Part shown: positions 40,677-51,286 of the stretch, piece after piece
Layout of the letters: each line of letters starts with the position of its first letter
Position numbering within the stretch: position 1 is the first letter of the stretch
Source: Paraniabella hibiscisoli
GTDB lineage: Bacteria; Bacteroidota; Bacteroidia; Chitinophagales; Chitinophagaceae
Reading direction: 5' to 3'
Assembly: GCF_022512515.1 (NCBI RefSeq)
Contig: NZ_JAKWBK010000001.1
Span: forward strand, 3,472,001-3,536,000
Length of the DNA: 64,000 nt
The notes under the pieces: model-generated
What the model saw: the letters and a program-made list of their open reading frames with translations, nothing else
What the model was told of the DNA's origin: nothing
The model's database searches: none
Translations under genes and position numbers: made by a program

Positions 40677-42120
40677 ATGAAAAAATCTTTTCTCACTCGC
40701 ATTAGCCAGCGCTGTTATTACGCTACAGGCTCAGGATCGCATTTACTGGTCGGCTTCATGTCCAACTTTTTCAAGGATGGCTTCCCCAACCGCTAAAAGC
40801 ATGGCTACAACGGCCAGCAGTAGCGTAGCTAACCCCTCCGGCAGCACAAGTGGCTGGTTCCAGGGTAGTATCGATCCAACAACCGGTGCGCTTACCCCAG
40901 GTACTAACTATTATAACAGTACCGCAATTAAGGCAGAGTACCCTATAGGGATTTCACCCAACGGTTATTTATACGGTATTGCTGGCAATGTAACCAACAA
41001 TAACAACGGCGTCATTCAACTAGCGTATAAGCCTGCTGCTGTTTTCACCGATACGGCCCCCACACTCACTCCTTCAATTGATTTAAATGGTACCAGCAAT
41101 CCCACACAGGATATTTACCCTTACGCCCTCGGCATCGGAGCGTCAGGAAACGGAGGCTTTATTTATGAAGATGGCCCTGGTATGAAGTATACCAGCTTTA
41201 CAACGGCAGCCAACGGGTCAGTAACCTGGGGCAGTTCGGTAGCTATTTCACTGATCAATTCAGATGCGCCTGCAGCCTGGAATAGTTATATAGAAATCGC
41301 CGACCTGGATTTTGATGCTGCTGGTAATCTTTATATACTAGGAACCCGCTATACGGCCAGCACCTCTGAACCGCAACCGGCTATTTACATGGTACCTGCA
41401 GCCAATGTGGGCACCGGTGCTATGACAGCTAATTTACAGTGGGCAATTATCGATAGTAAGAATCTTGGTGATCTTGGAGGCAATCGCGGTTTGGCTTATT
41501 CAAACGGTACTTTTTATCTTTCTCAATCCTCAACAACTGATTTCACTACCTATACGAATTACATTACGGCCATACAACCCCCTGCCACCGGAACTTCGAT
41601 TGTTTTAGGAGATAATTATACATCGCTTACCGGATATTGCGAAATAACTGACCTGGCTGTAATTCCGGCATCAGTATTACCGGCAGATTGGGGAAGCATT
41701 AATGCTCTTGTTCAAAATGGCCAGTTGAAAGTACAGTGGCAAACACTAAAAGAAGCCAGTAATGATCATTTTGAAGTGGAAGCGTCTGCTGATGGTGTAA
41801 CTTTTTCCAGCATTGGTAAGGTAGACAGCAAAGCCAATAACGGAAACAGTGATACTGCATTGGACTACAGCTTTAATATAGATGTGAATGGAGTAGTATT
41901 AGGATTTTCGGCCGTAGCCTTACTGCTGCTTTTTGTTCGCCGCAGAAAAACATTTTTAGCGCTTGCCACTGTTCTGAGCATTGTTATGACTGTTCAAATA
42001 GGTTGTTCTAAAACCAGCAATGATGTTGCCACTACGAGCTCCACTTTATTTGTTCGTATTGCACAGATAGATAAAGATGGTAAAAAGACCTACTCGAAAG
42101 TGATACAGGCAAGGAAATAA
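40677..42120 (+). CDS. Secreted protein with a hydrophobic insert inside a C-terminal beta-sandwich-like domain
   Basis: About 480 residues. The frame is clear from 40777 (MASPTAKSMATT), and just before it reads LASAVITLQAQDRIYWSASC, the end of a signal peptide. ATG at 40677 with one A fewer in the run of six gives MKNLFSLALASAVITLQAQ. The body resembles beta-propeller strands (ADLDFDAAGNLYILGTRYTA, GGNRGLAYSNGTFYLSQSST). Near the end, LKVQWQTLKEASNDHFEVEA SADG and IAQIDKDGKKTYSKVIQARK are the two halves of a domain common at the end of Bacteroidota secreted proteins, but between them sit two hydrophobic segments (VVLGFSAVALLLLFV then RRRK, and FLALATVLSIVMTVQIGC, lipobox-like). Attachment mode is unknown. 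The next gene converges, with a shared terminator. Confidence 0.7.
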
Positions 42121-42181
42121 ATTTGTTCTTGTTATAGAACAAGCGTATTCGCAGTTTTTATATTAATGATTGTAAATAATG

Positions 42182-42208
42182 AAGCCGCCTCAGAATATGG
42201 GGCGGCTT
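42182..42208. terminator. Bidirectional terminator
   Basis: AAGCCGCC (42182-42189) pairs with GGCGGCTT (42201-42208) around an 11-base loop, followed by ATTTTAT on the plus strand and preceded by T/A-rich sequence. It lies between the secreted-protein gene and the end of the sugar-utilisation locus. Confidence 0.7.
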
Positions 42209-42261
42209 ATTTTATATGATTGAGCAAGGCTGTTCTACTACAAAGTAAAATGAAGATAAGG

Positions 42262-43982
42262 CTAATTTTTCCTGAAATCGATCACCACATTGTTTGCTAA
42301 AAGTTTTCCATTGATTGTAGTGATTAAAGCTCCAGCAGGAACCTGTACTAAAACTGCTGTTTTTTTTGCGCCAATTTTATAGCTAAAATGCTGCCTGATA
42401 TTACGTGCAACAAATTTTCCTTCTACTGTATTGTAAAGATCAATTGGGTGTTTTAATTTGTTTTTAATAATAACAGCCTTTGTCGCCGCATAGGGATTCG
42501 TATATAGGTGAGTGGGATAGGCTTCCTGGTGAAAGAAGTCAGTCGCCAGCAAATCCAGCTGAAGGATGCCTGGTATATTGGTTGGGTGTATAGTGCTGCC
42601 GAAGATACCTACATGCCCGCTTCCATACACACTTAACTGAGATTCCCTTGGGTTTTTGTCTTGCACCCATAAAGGTCCGTCTCCCTGCGCCACCGGGGCT
42701 GCCAGGTGTTCGCTCTCTTTATAAAGTGATTTTTTGATAATGCCTTCGTACGCAATCACTCCTTTTGAAGTAGCTATTGCATTCGGTAAGGTCTGGTGAT
42801 TGGCCGGCATGTACTGGGGGTAGAATAACCTGGCTACATTAGCGGCATTCAGCATCCATTTGCCCACAGCGGCTGCATAAGAGGCGTCATATCTAACCAT
42901 CGGTAATAACGGCAGTGCGAGGTCGTAAGTATTCATTAAAAATCCATAACCACCATTGTGTACGGTACTGCCTACCATACCAGATATATCAAAACCATTC
43001 CAGTTGCCCACCAATACACCCCATCCTTCACGACATTTAGCATTTCCATCAAAGCTCCAGTCGAGGATCTTTTGAAAATCGAACTGCTGTCCGGCTTCTA
43101 CGTTTAACATGGCTGCAACATAGGCGCCGTAAGGCATCAGCAATTCGTAAGTCATGTTTTCATTTAATGCAAGCAATGCTTTAATTGCATTGATAGCGCC
43201 ATGCAAATAACGTTTATCTCCGAATTTTTTATAAGCCATATATAAAACCCATGCCTGGCCGGCCGCTGCATCGGGCTGTATACAGATCTGGTTTTGTGTG
43301 GGTGTTAAAGTAGCATAATTGAAGAAACTGTAATTATAATTGCCCTGCAAAACAGAGTCTGCAGCATAAAATTTTTCGGCAATGCTCCTGGCTATTTGCT
43401 CAAAATCTTTTTCATTGGGGTATAAACTGTAAATAGAGTAGAACAATACATTGGGATATACATCATACCACCAGTCTCTTCCATAACCACCGCCGAGCAA
43501 TGCTACTTCAGGGCAGGTATTATTCATCATAATATTCCAGCCGGTTTCTTTGTTGAAATAGTTTTTCAACATAGCCACATAGTTGTATTGCTGCGTTGAT
43601 TTATCAATGCCTACCAGGCTCGCACCCAGTACAGCGCCCATGGTGGTCAGCGCCTCATGAAAAATGCCTTTATGATTTTGAAGACCCTGGCGTACGTCGC
43701 CTACTGCTGTGTAAATACCCGCCACGTTTTGCGGGAAATTTCTTTACTGCTGTCGATCCAGATCATAGGCCAGAACTTTCCTTTTGCATTGAAGTCGTAA
43801 ATTTTACGATCGAAATCTTTGGCAAGAGTGGTAAAATCGATAATTTTCAGGGGACGGGGCAGATCAGGCATCTCGTTAACCCGGTCGATTGATTTTTGCG
43901 ATACCTGCGAAAGTGCCGAGACGCTATAGCTGCATATAGCTAAAGTAAACAGATAGGTAAGGAGGATATTCTTAAATGTCAT
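42262..43982 (-). CDS. Secreted protein of the sugar locus, probable alpha/alpha-barrel glycosidase of unassigned family
   Basis: About 573 residues after one A is added near 43730 (SRKNVAGIYTAVGDVRQGLQ). Signal peptide MTFKNILLTYLFTLAICSYS ending near VSALSQ. The repeated helices with aromatic/acidic motifs (MNNTCPEVALLGGGYGRDWW, QICIQPDAAAGQAWVLYMAY, MPYGAYVAAMLNVEAGQQFD, VGNWNGFDISGMVGSTVHNG, NTYDLALPLLPMVRYDASYA) look like an (alpha/alpha) toroid, followed by a beta-sandwich tail (AVLVQVPAGALITTINGKLL). I cannot match it to a named family. Last gene of the SusCD-GH130-MFS run, 10 bases after the transporter stop, so a periplasmic or surface glycan-cleaving role is likely but unproved. Confidence 0.7.
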
Positions 43983-43992
43983 GGGCTACTGA

Positions 43993-45292
43993 TTAAGCTT
44001 GTGGTTGTATAACTTTTTCTACTGTTCCTGTTTGTACCGGCGGCAGTTCTTCCAGGCCGTCCGGTGCTATTTTGTTGCCATCTTTAATAATAACTTTTGC
44101 TACTAATATAGAACCTAATTGTAAAATAGCGATGATCAATATGGCATATCGTAAAGCTATTTCTGTAGAAACTTTATAGGCTAAAATTAAGAAAGTAGCA
44201 GCACCCAGGAAACGGCCTATATATAATCCTGCTTCATGGTTAAGGATATAGGCAAACTCGCTGCGTTTTTCTATTTTAGATACAATATCAATTACCCGGA
44301 ATTGTATGGGGAAATAAGCGAGGTCCATTAATGGCTTTGCGATCAGGAGTAAAAGAATGAATAAAATTACCCCGGTCTGGTTAAATAAAACACTGTTGAA
44401 AGCTGCGCCCGCCGTAAAAAGTATCAGCCCTGCTGCAAATATCTTGATACGGTCAGAGGGCTTGGTTAAACGTCCTAATACATACATGATTACCGCAGCT
44501 AATATAGCGCCAATAGATTGAGCAGTTCCCAATGCACCTTCTTTTCCCAGGAGGAGCATAATGAGCATAGCCGGAGCCGTAACCAGGAAGCCTTGTGCCA
44601 GTCCCTTTAATGAAGCCAGTACCAGTAGCTTTCTCCACAAGGGATGAAACCTGAAATAAACATATTTCTTTTGGACAGGATTGCTGAAACTGCTGCGAAA
44701 ACAAACTATTGAAGCCAATATGGTAACCATAAACACAATGCCCGTAACAATACGGTAGGCATTTTTACGCCTTCGCCAGATCCTTTTGACTCGATGAACC
44801 AACCAATCGTAATAGGAATAGCTACTGCGATCAAAGTATAGAAAAAGTTTCGAGTCCATAATAATAATTCCGGTTGCTATCGTTGGTAATAGCCAGTGCC
44901 AGGTAATCCCGGTTGGCCCAGTAAAAACCAAAAGATAATCCCATGATCATGCCGGCAATACCGATGCCTACAAGGTCCAGTGATTTTAAAGACATCATAA
45001 CGATCATCGATACTGCGCTCAGCATCATACCTGCCGAATAAAGCTTACGTATATTAACGTACTTTAACAGAAAACCATTCAGTAGAAAAGTGAGTGGTAT
45101 ACCAGTGTAAATAGTAAGCTGGTATATTACAACTTTGGTAGGGTCATTGGAGTTACGCATTACATAAGCTGCAACGAAAATATCAATAACGGGCAACACA
45201 AATGCGTATACCAGGTTGGTAAGTACCAGTATTCGAAAGTTATGCGGTTGCTGCCTGAAATGAGCTATTTCGCTGGATAAATATTTAAACAT
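43993..45292 (-). CDS. MFS sugar transporter, two frame breaks
   Basis: About 433 residues, roughly twelve TM segments. Begins MFKYLSSEIAHFRQQPHNFR with TM1 (ILVLTNLVYAFVLPVIDIFV), then TMs with the MFS loop LLKYVNIRKLYSAG and SFGFYWANRDYLALAITNDS. Two breaks close together (~44850 T run; ~44785 A run) are bridged by FFYTLIAVAIPITIGWFIES KGSGEGVKNAYRIVTG. The C-terminal half has FLVTAPAMLIMLLLGKEGAL, LVAKVIIKDGNKIAPDGLEE and a short charged tail. It overlaps the end of the GH130 gene by 8 bases. It probably takes the released disaccharide or oligosaccharide through the inner membrane to the GH130 enzyme. Confidence 0.85.
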
Positions 45293-46348
45293 GGGTATAG
45301 CTTAATTGTGATAAGATCTGGTTGATGGAAAAATTAGCTGCACATACCACTTCATCGGAGGCCCCATAATAAACGGTTACGGTATCGCCATCCGGCTGAA
45401 CAATATGCCCATTAGTAAAAACCACGTTGCCAAAAAATCCTGCCTGTTCGTAGGTAGCCAGTGGCATCATAATAGGATCAATGGTCTTTGCCAATACTTT
45501 TGAGGGATCCTGGAGGTCTAGCAAAAACGCACCCAGGCAGTACTGGTGCTTTTCGTTTGCACCATGATAGATGGCAAGCCATCCCTTATCAGTTTTAATG
45601 GGTGCTGCCCCACCACCCACACGGGCGCTATCCCAGCTTCCCTTTGTTGTTTTTACGAGGCATTGATGATTTCCCCAATGAATGCCATCGGGTGAACTGC
45701 ATAGCCATATATAGTTTCCGCCGATGTCTACGCTGCTGGGGCGATGCAGCATATAATGCCGGCCGTTTATCTGCTCCTCAAACAATGCGCAGTCTTTATT
45801 GTGAGGCGGTAATATCATACCATGTATCTCAAAATGTTTCCAGTCTTTGGTCGTTCGTAAACCTACACCTACACCGTTATCAGAAACAGAAGTAAAGGTG
45901 AGGTAATAGGTGTCGCCGATCTGTGTTACGCGGCAATCTTCTATGCCGAATGTTTCCAGCCTGCCAATTCCGGTCAGTGGCGGATAGCCTTCGGGTTCAT
46001 AAAAATGAATACCATCATCACTGCAAACCAGTCGCAGGTGCGACAAGGTTGTTAAATAGTCGGCACCTTTATAATTGATCACGCGCGCGTCGGTGGCGTC
46101 CAGGTCAGGATCTGATTTGGATATTCTGATCAATTGTATCGCCCCTTCTTCAGTGAAAATAGGGAAGGAGATCGTTGCTTCGTCCTGCGTGGGGCGCTCT
46201 GCCACCCGAACGATCATCCATGTTTTGTTGTTGAACCGGAATACGCCGGGGTTGAGCAGGCATGCTATCTCCAGCCCCTCCGTACTGGGCTTCAGATCTG
46301 AAGGTCTCAGTAACGGATTCCGGGGAATCTCTTTGCTATGTCAGACAT
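45285..46348 (-). CDS. GH130-family glycosidase/phosphorylase (mannoside-type)
   Basis: About 354 residues. The true start is at 46348 (MSDIAKRFPRNPLLRPSDLK), found by adding one C near 46322. No signal peptide, so cytoplasmic. The five-bladed propeller of GH130 is evident: FRFNNKTWMIVRVAERPTQD, the conserved acid in FGIEDCRVTQIGDTYYLTFT, DCALFEEQINGRHYMLHRPS, GSWDSARVGGGAAPIKTDKG, WLAIYHGANEKHQYCLGAFL and the ending FTNGHIVQPDGDTVTVYYGA. GH130 enzymes cleave beta-mannosides by phosphorolysis or by hydrolysis; which one applies here cannot be settled by eye. It lies 12 bases after SusD and overlaps the MFS transporter. Confidence 0.88.
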
Positions 46349-46359
46349 TGAATTGTTTT

Positions 46360-47844
46360 TTAGTATCCGTTGTTTTGAGTGATGGAACCGCCTGATTTAT
46401 CGATCTCTCCCTGGGGAATGGGGTAGAGATAATGCTTGTCCTGGAAGCTTTTGCCAAGCCCGGTAAGAAATGCTTTAGCTATTCCCCACCTTTTCAGGTC
46501 ATTGAAACGATGACTTTCAAAACCAAGCTCTACGCGCCTTTCGTGCACCAGCCAGTTTTTAATTTCATCTTTATTGCTGGAAGCCGGGCGATCGGCAATG
46601 CTGCCAGCGGGTACAGTTCCTCCCGTAATAGTAGGCGTTTGGCGGGCCCGGGTGCGTATCTTGTTAATATAGGTTACAGCATTTGCATAACCGTTGGTTT
46701 CATTATAAGCTTCTGCTTTCCACAGTAAAACATCTGCCCAACGAATGTACACCTTATTACTGGCGGCATCTTCATTGCCTTTATTGGCGGTGCCCGTCTC
46801 GCCGAAAATTTTATATACATTTTGGGCAGCCGCATCCACGGTATAAAGCAAGCGCGGGTCATTGGCTTCAAATTCGTTAATGAAATTTGTAGTGGGCGCT
46901 ATAAAGCCCCATCCTGCCAACGCGCAAATACCATTACCATTTCTGGGTGTTTGCTCTGGTACATGGTTGTAGGCAAAAATTACCTCGTTATCAGCGTATT
47001 CTTTAGCAATCGAAAAATTATCAAAATAATTACTGTTTAAACTGTAATAACCAAGTCCTTCCAGTTCTGTAATGATCGTAATGACATCGTTCCACTTCTG
47101 ATTGAATAAAGCTACTTTGGCCTGCATGGCTAAGACGGCTCCCTGCGATATCCGCCACTTGTCGGTAGCATTGGAGTATTTGCCCGCTGGGATCAAACCT
47201 TTGGCTGCTGCCAAATCAGTACTAACCTGGTTGTACACTTCTTCTTTTGATGTACGTTTGGATACCTCATAGGCTTCGGAAAAGTTCTTCAACGGTTTTA
47301 GCAATAGTGGTACATCACCAAAGGCGTTTACCAGATCAAAATAGTAAAATGCTCTTAGAAAATAAGCTTGTCCCAGCTGGTAATTTCTGCTGGCGTTATC
47401 AATGGATAGTTTCGACATTAAGGCATCGTCTGTAAGATAGCTGATAGCCATATTGCAGCGCGAGATACCTTCATAGTTATAACTCCATTGTCCATTAAAT
47501 CCACCGTTGTCGGCTGTGAAGCTCCAGGAGGAAAACTGATCCATCCAGGCCTGGTCGCCATCGGGGTTCCATTTCTTCTGCATATCGCCTGAGGCAATGT
47601 CCTGTATAATAAAATCATTTCTGAGTACCAGTCCTCTTGGCCAATCCCAGTTGCCCAGTAAGTTAAGCGTGCTGGATAACATTTGATAAGAAGAGTTGAC
47701 CGCACCGGTAACAGTACCTACCTGTGGATCGGTATTTACCTGTTGCGGTGTTAAAAGACCGATGGGGTCACGATCGAGATTTTTCATACAACCCATCGTC
47801 AATAAGAGGGCTGCGGGTATTATTAGTTGATATATCGCTTTCAT
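46360..47844 (-). CDS. SusD/RagB-family glycan-binding lipoprotein
   Basis: Intact, 494 residues. Signal MKAIYQLIIPAALLLTMGCM with lipobox TMGC, so surface-exposed lipoprotein on the outer membrane that caps its SusC partner. Tetratricopeptide-like helices of the family are seen (SYQMLSSTLNLLGNWDWPRG, YQLGQAYFLRAFYYFDLVNA FGDVPLL, EVYNQVSTDLAAAKGLIP), then the C-terminal signature VYIRWADVLLWKAEAYNETN, WLVHERRVELGFESHRFNDL KRWG and HYLYPIPQGEIDKSGGSITQ NNGY. These last motifs are diagnostic. It starts 32 bases after the SusC stop and is followed closely by GH130. Confidence 0.95.
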   Translation of the reverse strand: MKAIYQLIIPAALLLTMGCMKNLDRDPIGLLTPQQVNTDPQVGTVTGAVNSSYQMLSSTLNLLGNWDWPRGLVLRNDFIIQDIASGDMQKKWNPDGDQAWMDQFSSWSFTADNGGFNGQWSYNYEGISRCNMAISYLTDDALMSKLSIDNASRNYQLGQAYFLRAFYYFDLVNAFGDVPLLLKPLKNFSEAYEVSKRTSKEEVYNQVSTDLAAAKGLIPAGKYSNATDKWRISQGAVLAMQAKVALFNQKWNDVITIITELEGLGYYSLNSNYFDNFSIAKEYADNEVIFAYNHVPEQTPRNGNGICALAGWGFIAPTTNFINEFEANDPRLLYTVDAAAQNVYKIFGETGTANKGNEDAASNKVYIRWADVLLWKAEAYNETNGYANAVTYINKIRTRARQTPTITGGTVPAGSIADRPASSNKDEIKNWLVHERRVELGFESHRFNDLKRWGIAKAFLTGLGKSFQDKHYLYPIPQGEIDKSGGSITQNNGY

Positions 47845-47875
47845 ATTATTCTTTTACTGGTGAAAAACTGCTGAT

Positions 47876-50800
47876 TTAGAATCTGACATTGATGCCTAAC
47901 ATTAAATTGCGGGATTGCGGGTAAGTACCCTGGTCAATTAGTGCTGTCGATTCCGGATCCAAGCCTGTGTATTTGGTAACCGTGAAGAGGTTTTGTGCAG
48001 ACACATAAAGGCGACAATTTTGGAAAACATTACCTGATTTTACTACCTTGCCCAAATCATATCCAAGCTCTATGTTTTTTAAACGTAAATAGCTGGCGTC
48101 CTCTACAAAAATGCTGGAGATATAGCTGCTGCCATTGTCCTGGAAGGTAGAGCGGGGCATCGTGTTAGTGCTGCCTTCGCCATTCCAGGCGCCTAATGTA
48201 GCCACCGTGTGGTTGAACGGACGGGAATCATAATCGATAATTTTCTTCAGATCATTATAACGCTCCACACCCTCAGCTCCCTGGAAAAGAAAGGAAAGGT
48301 CTAGGCCCTTGTAGCCTAACCTGAAGTTGGCGCCGTACATTAATCTGGGATTGGGGTTGCCAATATGGGTGCGGTCATCATCATTGATAATACCATCGCC
48401 GTTCAGATCTTTAAAACGGATATCACCGGGTACCTGTGAAGGGCTGCTTACACCATGTAAATGGCTGGAAATCTCTGAAGTGTTTTGATAAATACCTTCC
48501 ATTACATATCCAAAATAGGAATTAAGCGGGTGGCCTGCTTCTGTTTTAGTAACCGGCCCGGTAAGGTTGGGTAGATTAGGGTGCAGTTTCACTACCTCGT
48601 TCTTAAGCGTTGCGATGTTAGCGCTGATACCATAGGTAAAAGCATTTGCAGTGTTGTCATAGTTTACTGATGCTTCAAAACCTTTGTTCATTACGGTTCC
48701 TGCATTTACTACGGTGGCAGATACATTGCCCACTAATGCTGGCAAAGAAATGGGTAGTAAAATATCGGAGGTGGTTTTTTTGAAGTAGTCAAAGGTGAAA
48801 TTGAGTTTGTTTTTCAAAAATCCTATATCCAGGCCTATATTATCCTGGCGGGTGCTTTCCCATTTCAGATCGGGGTTGCCGTATCTTGAAATAAGGTATT
48901 GCTCGCCCGATTTTCTCAGCAAAGTAAGATAAGCATAGTTGTCAATTTCCTGGTTGCCCAATGTACCGGTACTGGCCCTGAGTTTCAGGTCAGATAACCA
49001 ATTGGCCTCTTTCAGGAAACTTTCCTGTGAAATTCTCCATCCCACAGAAACGGATGGGAAATATCCCCACTGGTTATCGGGTGAAAAACGGGAGGAAGCG
49101 TCAGCTCTTAAACTGGCCGTTACAAAATATTTGTTTTGAAAATTGTAGTTGGCAGAACCAAATAATGAAAACAAGGCCCATTCTGAAGCTGTACCACTAT
49201 TCCAAAGGTCTTGTGCAGTACCGCCAAAGTCTAAATATTGGAAAGTAGGCTGTGTGTATTCAAACCGTGCACGCGATGCTCCAATGGACGAAGCCCGGTT
49301 TTGTATATATTCTGTACCACCCAATACACTAAAAGTGTGGTCACTTATTTTTTATTGTATTGCAAAGTATTATTCCAGGTAATGGTGGTTTCCTGACCAC
49401 GATTTTCATTGAGGCTGGTAGGTCTGTTCTGACGACCCAATCCTTTGTCTGCATCAGCGCCGCCGCCATCAACATCGCCAAAGTTCTGGTTAAAGGCTTT
49501 GTTGTGCAACATATTCAGGTCGATACCAAAATTGGTTCTGAATTTTAATTCTTTCTTAGCCAGGAATGCATACTCGGCGAAAGCGTTTCCAAATGTTTTT
49601 AAATTCACTCTTTTGTCATTCGTAAAATAGGCTAGGGCAATTGGGTTGGCGCTAAATTCATATCGATTGGCCGCCCCATTCCAGCTGCCACCATTGGCCT
49701 GTACATTCCGGTAATAAAATGGCAGGTCTGTATATGGGTCTTCTGCTGAATAAGTAGGGTCAGACGGGTCTTTAAAGACTGGAATTACCGGTGCCCGCAG
49801 AAACGCATGGCGTATAATTCCCGGCGCATCGCCGCTGGAAGATGTTTTGTCCTGGCGTATATTGGTGATTTGCAGGTTGGCGCCAACTTTCAGCCTGTTC
49901 GTCAGATTGCCGATAACATTGCTTCTGAAGTTGATCCTTTCGTACTGATCATTGTCATAAATAACTATGCCGTTCTGCTTATAGTATCCGCCAGAGATCA
50001 GGTATTGCACCGATTCGTCGCCGCCGCTGGCGGTAAGGGCCACATTCTGGCTACGGCCCGTTGTAAACAATTCATCCAGCCAGTTCGTATTGGCAAGGTC
50101 GGTTCGCGATTTGTCGGTTGTATATGGATTAGTACCTGTTAAACCAGAATTATTCCAGCTTTCTTCCATTTTGTCCATGTATTGGCTGCCGCTCAGCATA
50201 GTAGGCAGGTTGGCCACCTTATGAAAGCCTGTAAAATAATTCAGCTCTACAGCAGGTTTACCTTTTTGCCTCCTTTGGTGGTGATCACTACTACGCCTGA
50301 GGCCGCCCTGGAGCCATAAATAGCTGAGGCTGCTGCATCTTTTAGCACGGTTATGCTTTCAATATCCTGGGGATTAATAAAGTTGATTTCACGGGAAGGA
50401 ATACCATCCACGATATACAGCGGGTTGTTATTCCCAATGGTGCTGTTACCCCTTATTCTTATTTCTATCCCATCACCGGGAGCGCCCGTACTTTGGGTTA
50501 CCTGTACACCCGCTACGCTACCCTGCAATAGCTGTCCCACATCAGGAACACGTCGGGTGCTGAGGTCGGCCATATTAACGCTGCTGGCAGCACCGGTAAT
50601 GGTACTCTTTCTTTGAGCGGTATAGCCCACTACCACAATATCATCCATCGATTGGGTAGATGGCATCAGGGTAAAATTAAACTCGGTAAGGCCCGCAGTG
50701 TTCACTTCCTGCTCTTTATATCCCACAAACGAAATAACCAGTATCGCATTTTCGGGTATATGAATGGAGAATGAACCATCGCTTCCGGATACTACTGCAC

Positions 50801-51005
50801 CGCTAGCTCCTTTTACTGAAATAGTGGCACCTTCGATCGGCTCTCCATTGGAAGTAACTACTTTGCCCGATATATCCCTGCCGGTTTGTTGGGCAAAACT
50901 GCTTAAATTAAATAAAAAGAATGCCAGGCAACAGCTAAACAGGCGAAGTGCGCGAGGCCATTTTGAGGCCAAGGCGGGCAAACAATTTTTGTTCGGTTGT
51001 ATCAT
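47876..51005 (-). CDS. SusC/RagA-family TonB-dependent outer-membrane receptor
   Basis: About 1043 residues when mended at ~50265 and ~49355, both A runs. Signal region then a CarboxypepD_reg-like domain (DISGKVVTSNGEPIEGATIS, ILVISFVGYKEQEVNTAG), TonB-box-like MDDIVVVGYTAQRKSTITGA, plug (VPDVGQLLQGSVAGVQVTQS, EIRIRGNSTIGNNNPLYIVD GIPSREINFINPQDIESITVLKDAAASAIY) and a large barrel ending TYPQSRNLMLGINVRF. It carries glycans through the outer membrane with energy from TonB. First gene of the locus, about 280 bases after the hybrid sensor gene. The substrate is not readable, though GH130 suggests a mannoside. Confidence 0.94.
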
Positions 51006-51173
51006 AATTATGGCTTTAGAATTAAATCGTATTTTATTTACAAACTACCCGGAACTGACAGATTCTGCTCTTCTTGGAAATGATGGTACACTTTATAATA
51101 ATAGCAGGTAGCAAACTTTCAATCTGGCGAACTGGCAATAATCGTTAAGTTTCTGTACCAAAACTACGGTTGA

Positions 51174-51194
51174 GTACCCCCGAAAAGGGTGTAC
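51174..51194. promoter_or_regulatory. Imperfect palindrome upstream of susC
   Basis: GTACCCCC at 51174-51181 and GGGTGTAC at 51187-51194 form an inverted repeat with one mismatch, about 170 bases before the SusC start in a 281-base intergenic region. It could be a site for the AraC domain of the hybrid sensor; nothing but position and symmetry supports it. No other feature was seen in this gap. Confidence 0.25.
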
Positions 51195-51286
51195 CATTAT
51201 TGCATTTTACTGTACTGTAATTGCAAAAGAAGGTAATTCTTCTTTTTTAAAGAATTGATTTTCAAATTAAAATAAAAATCATGGTT

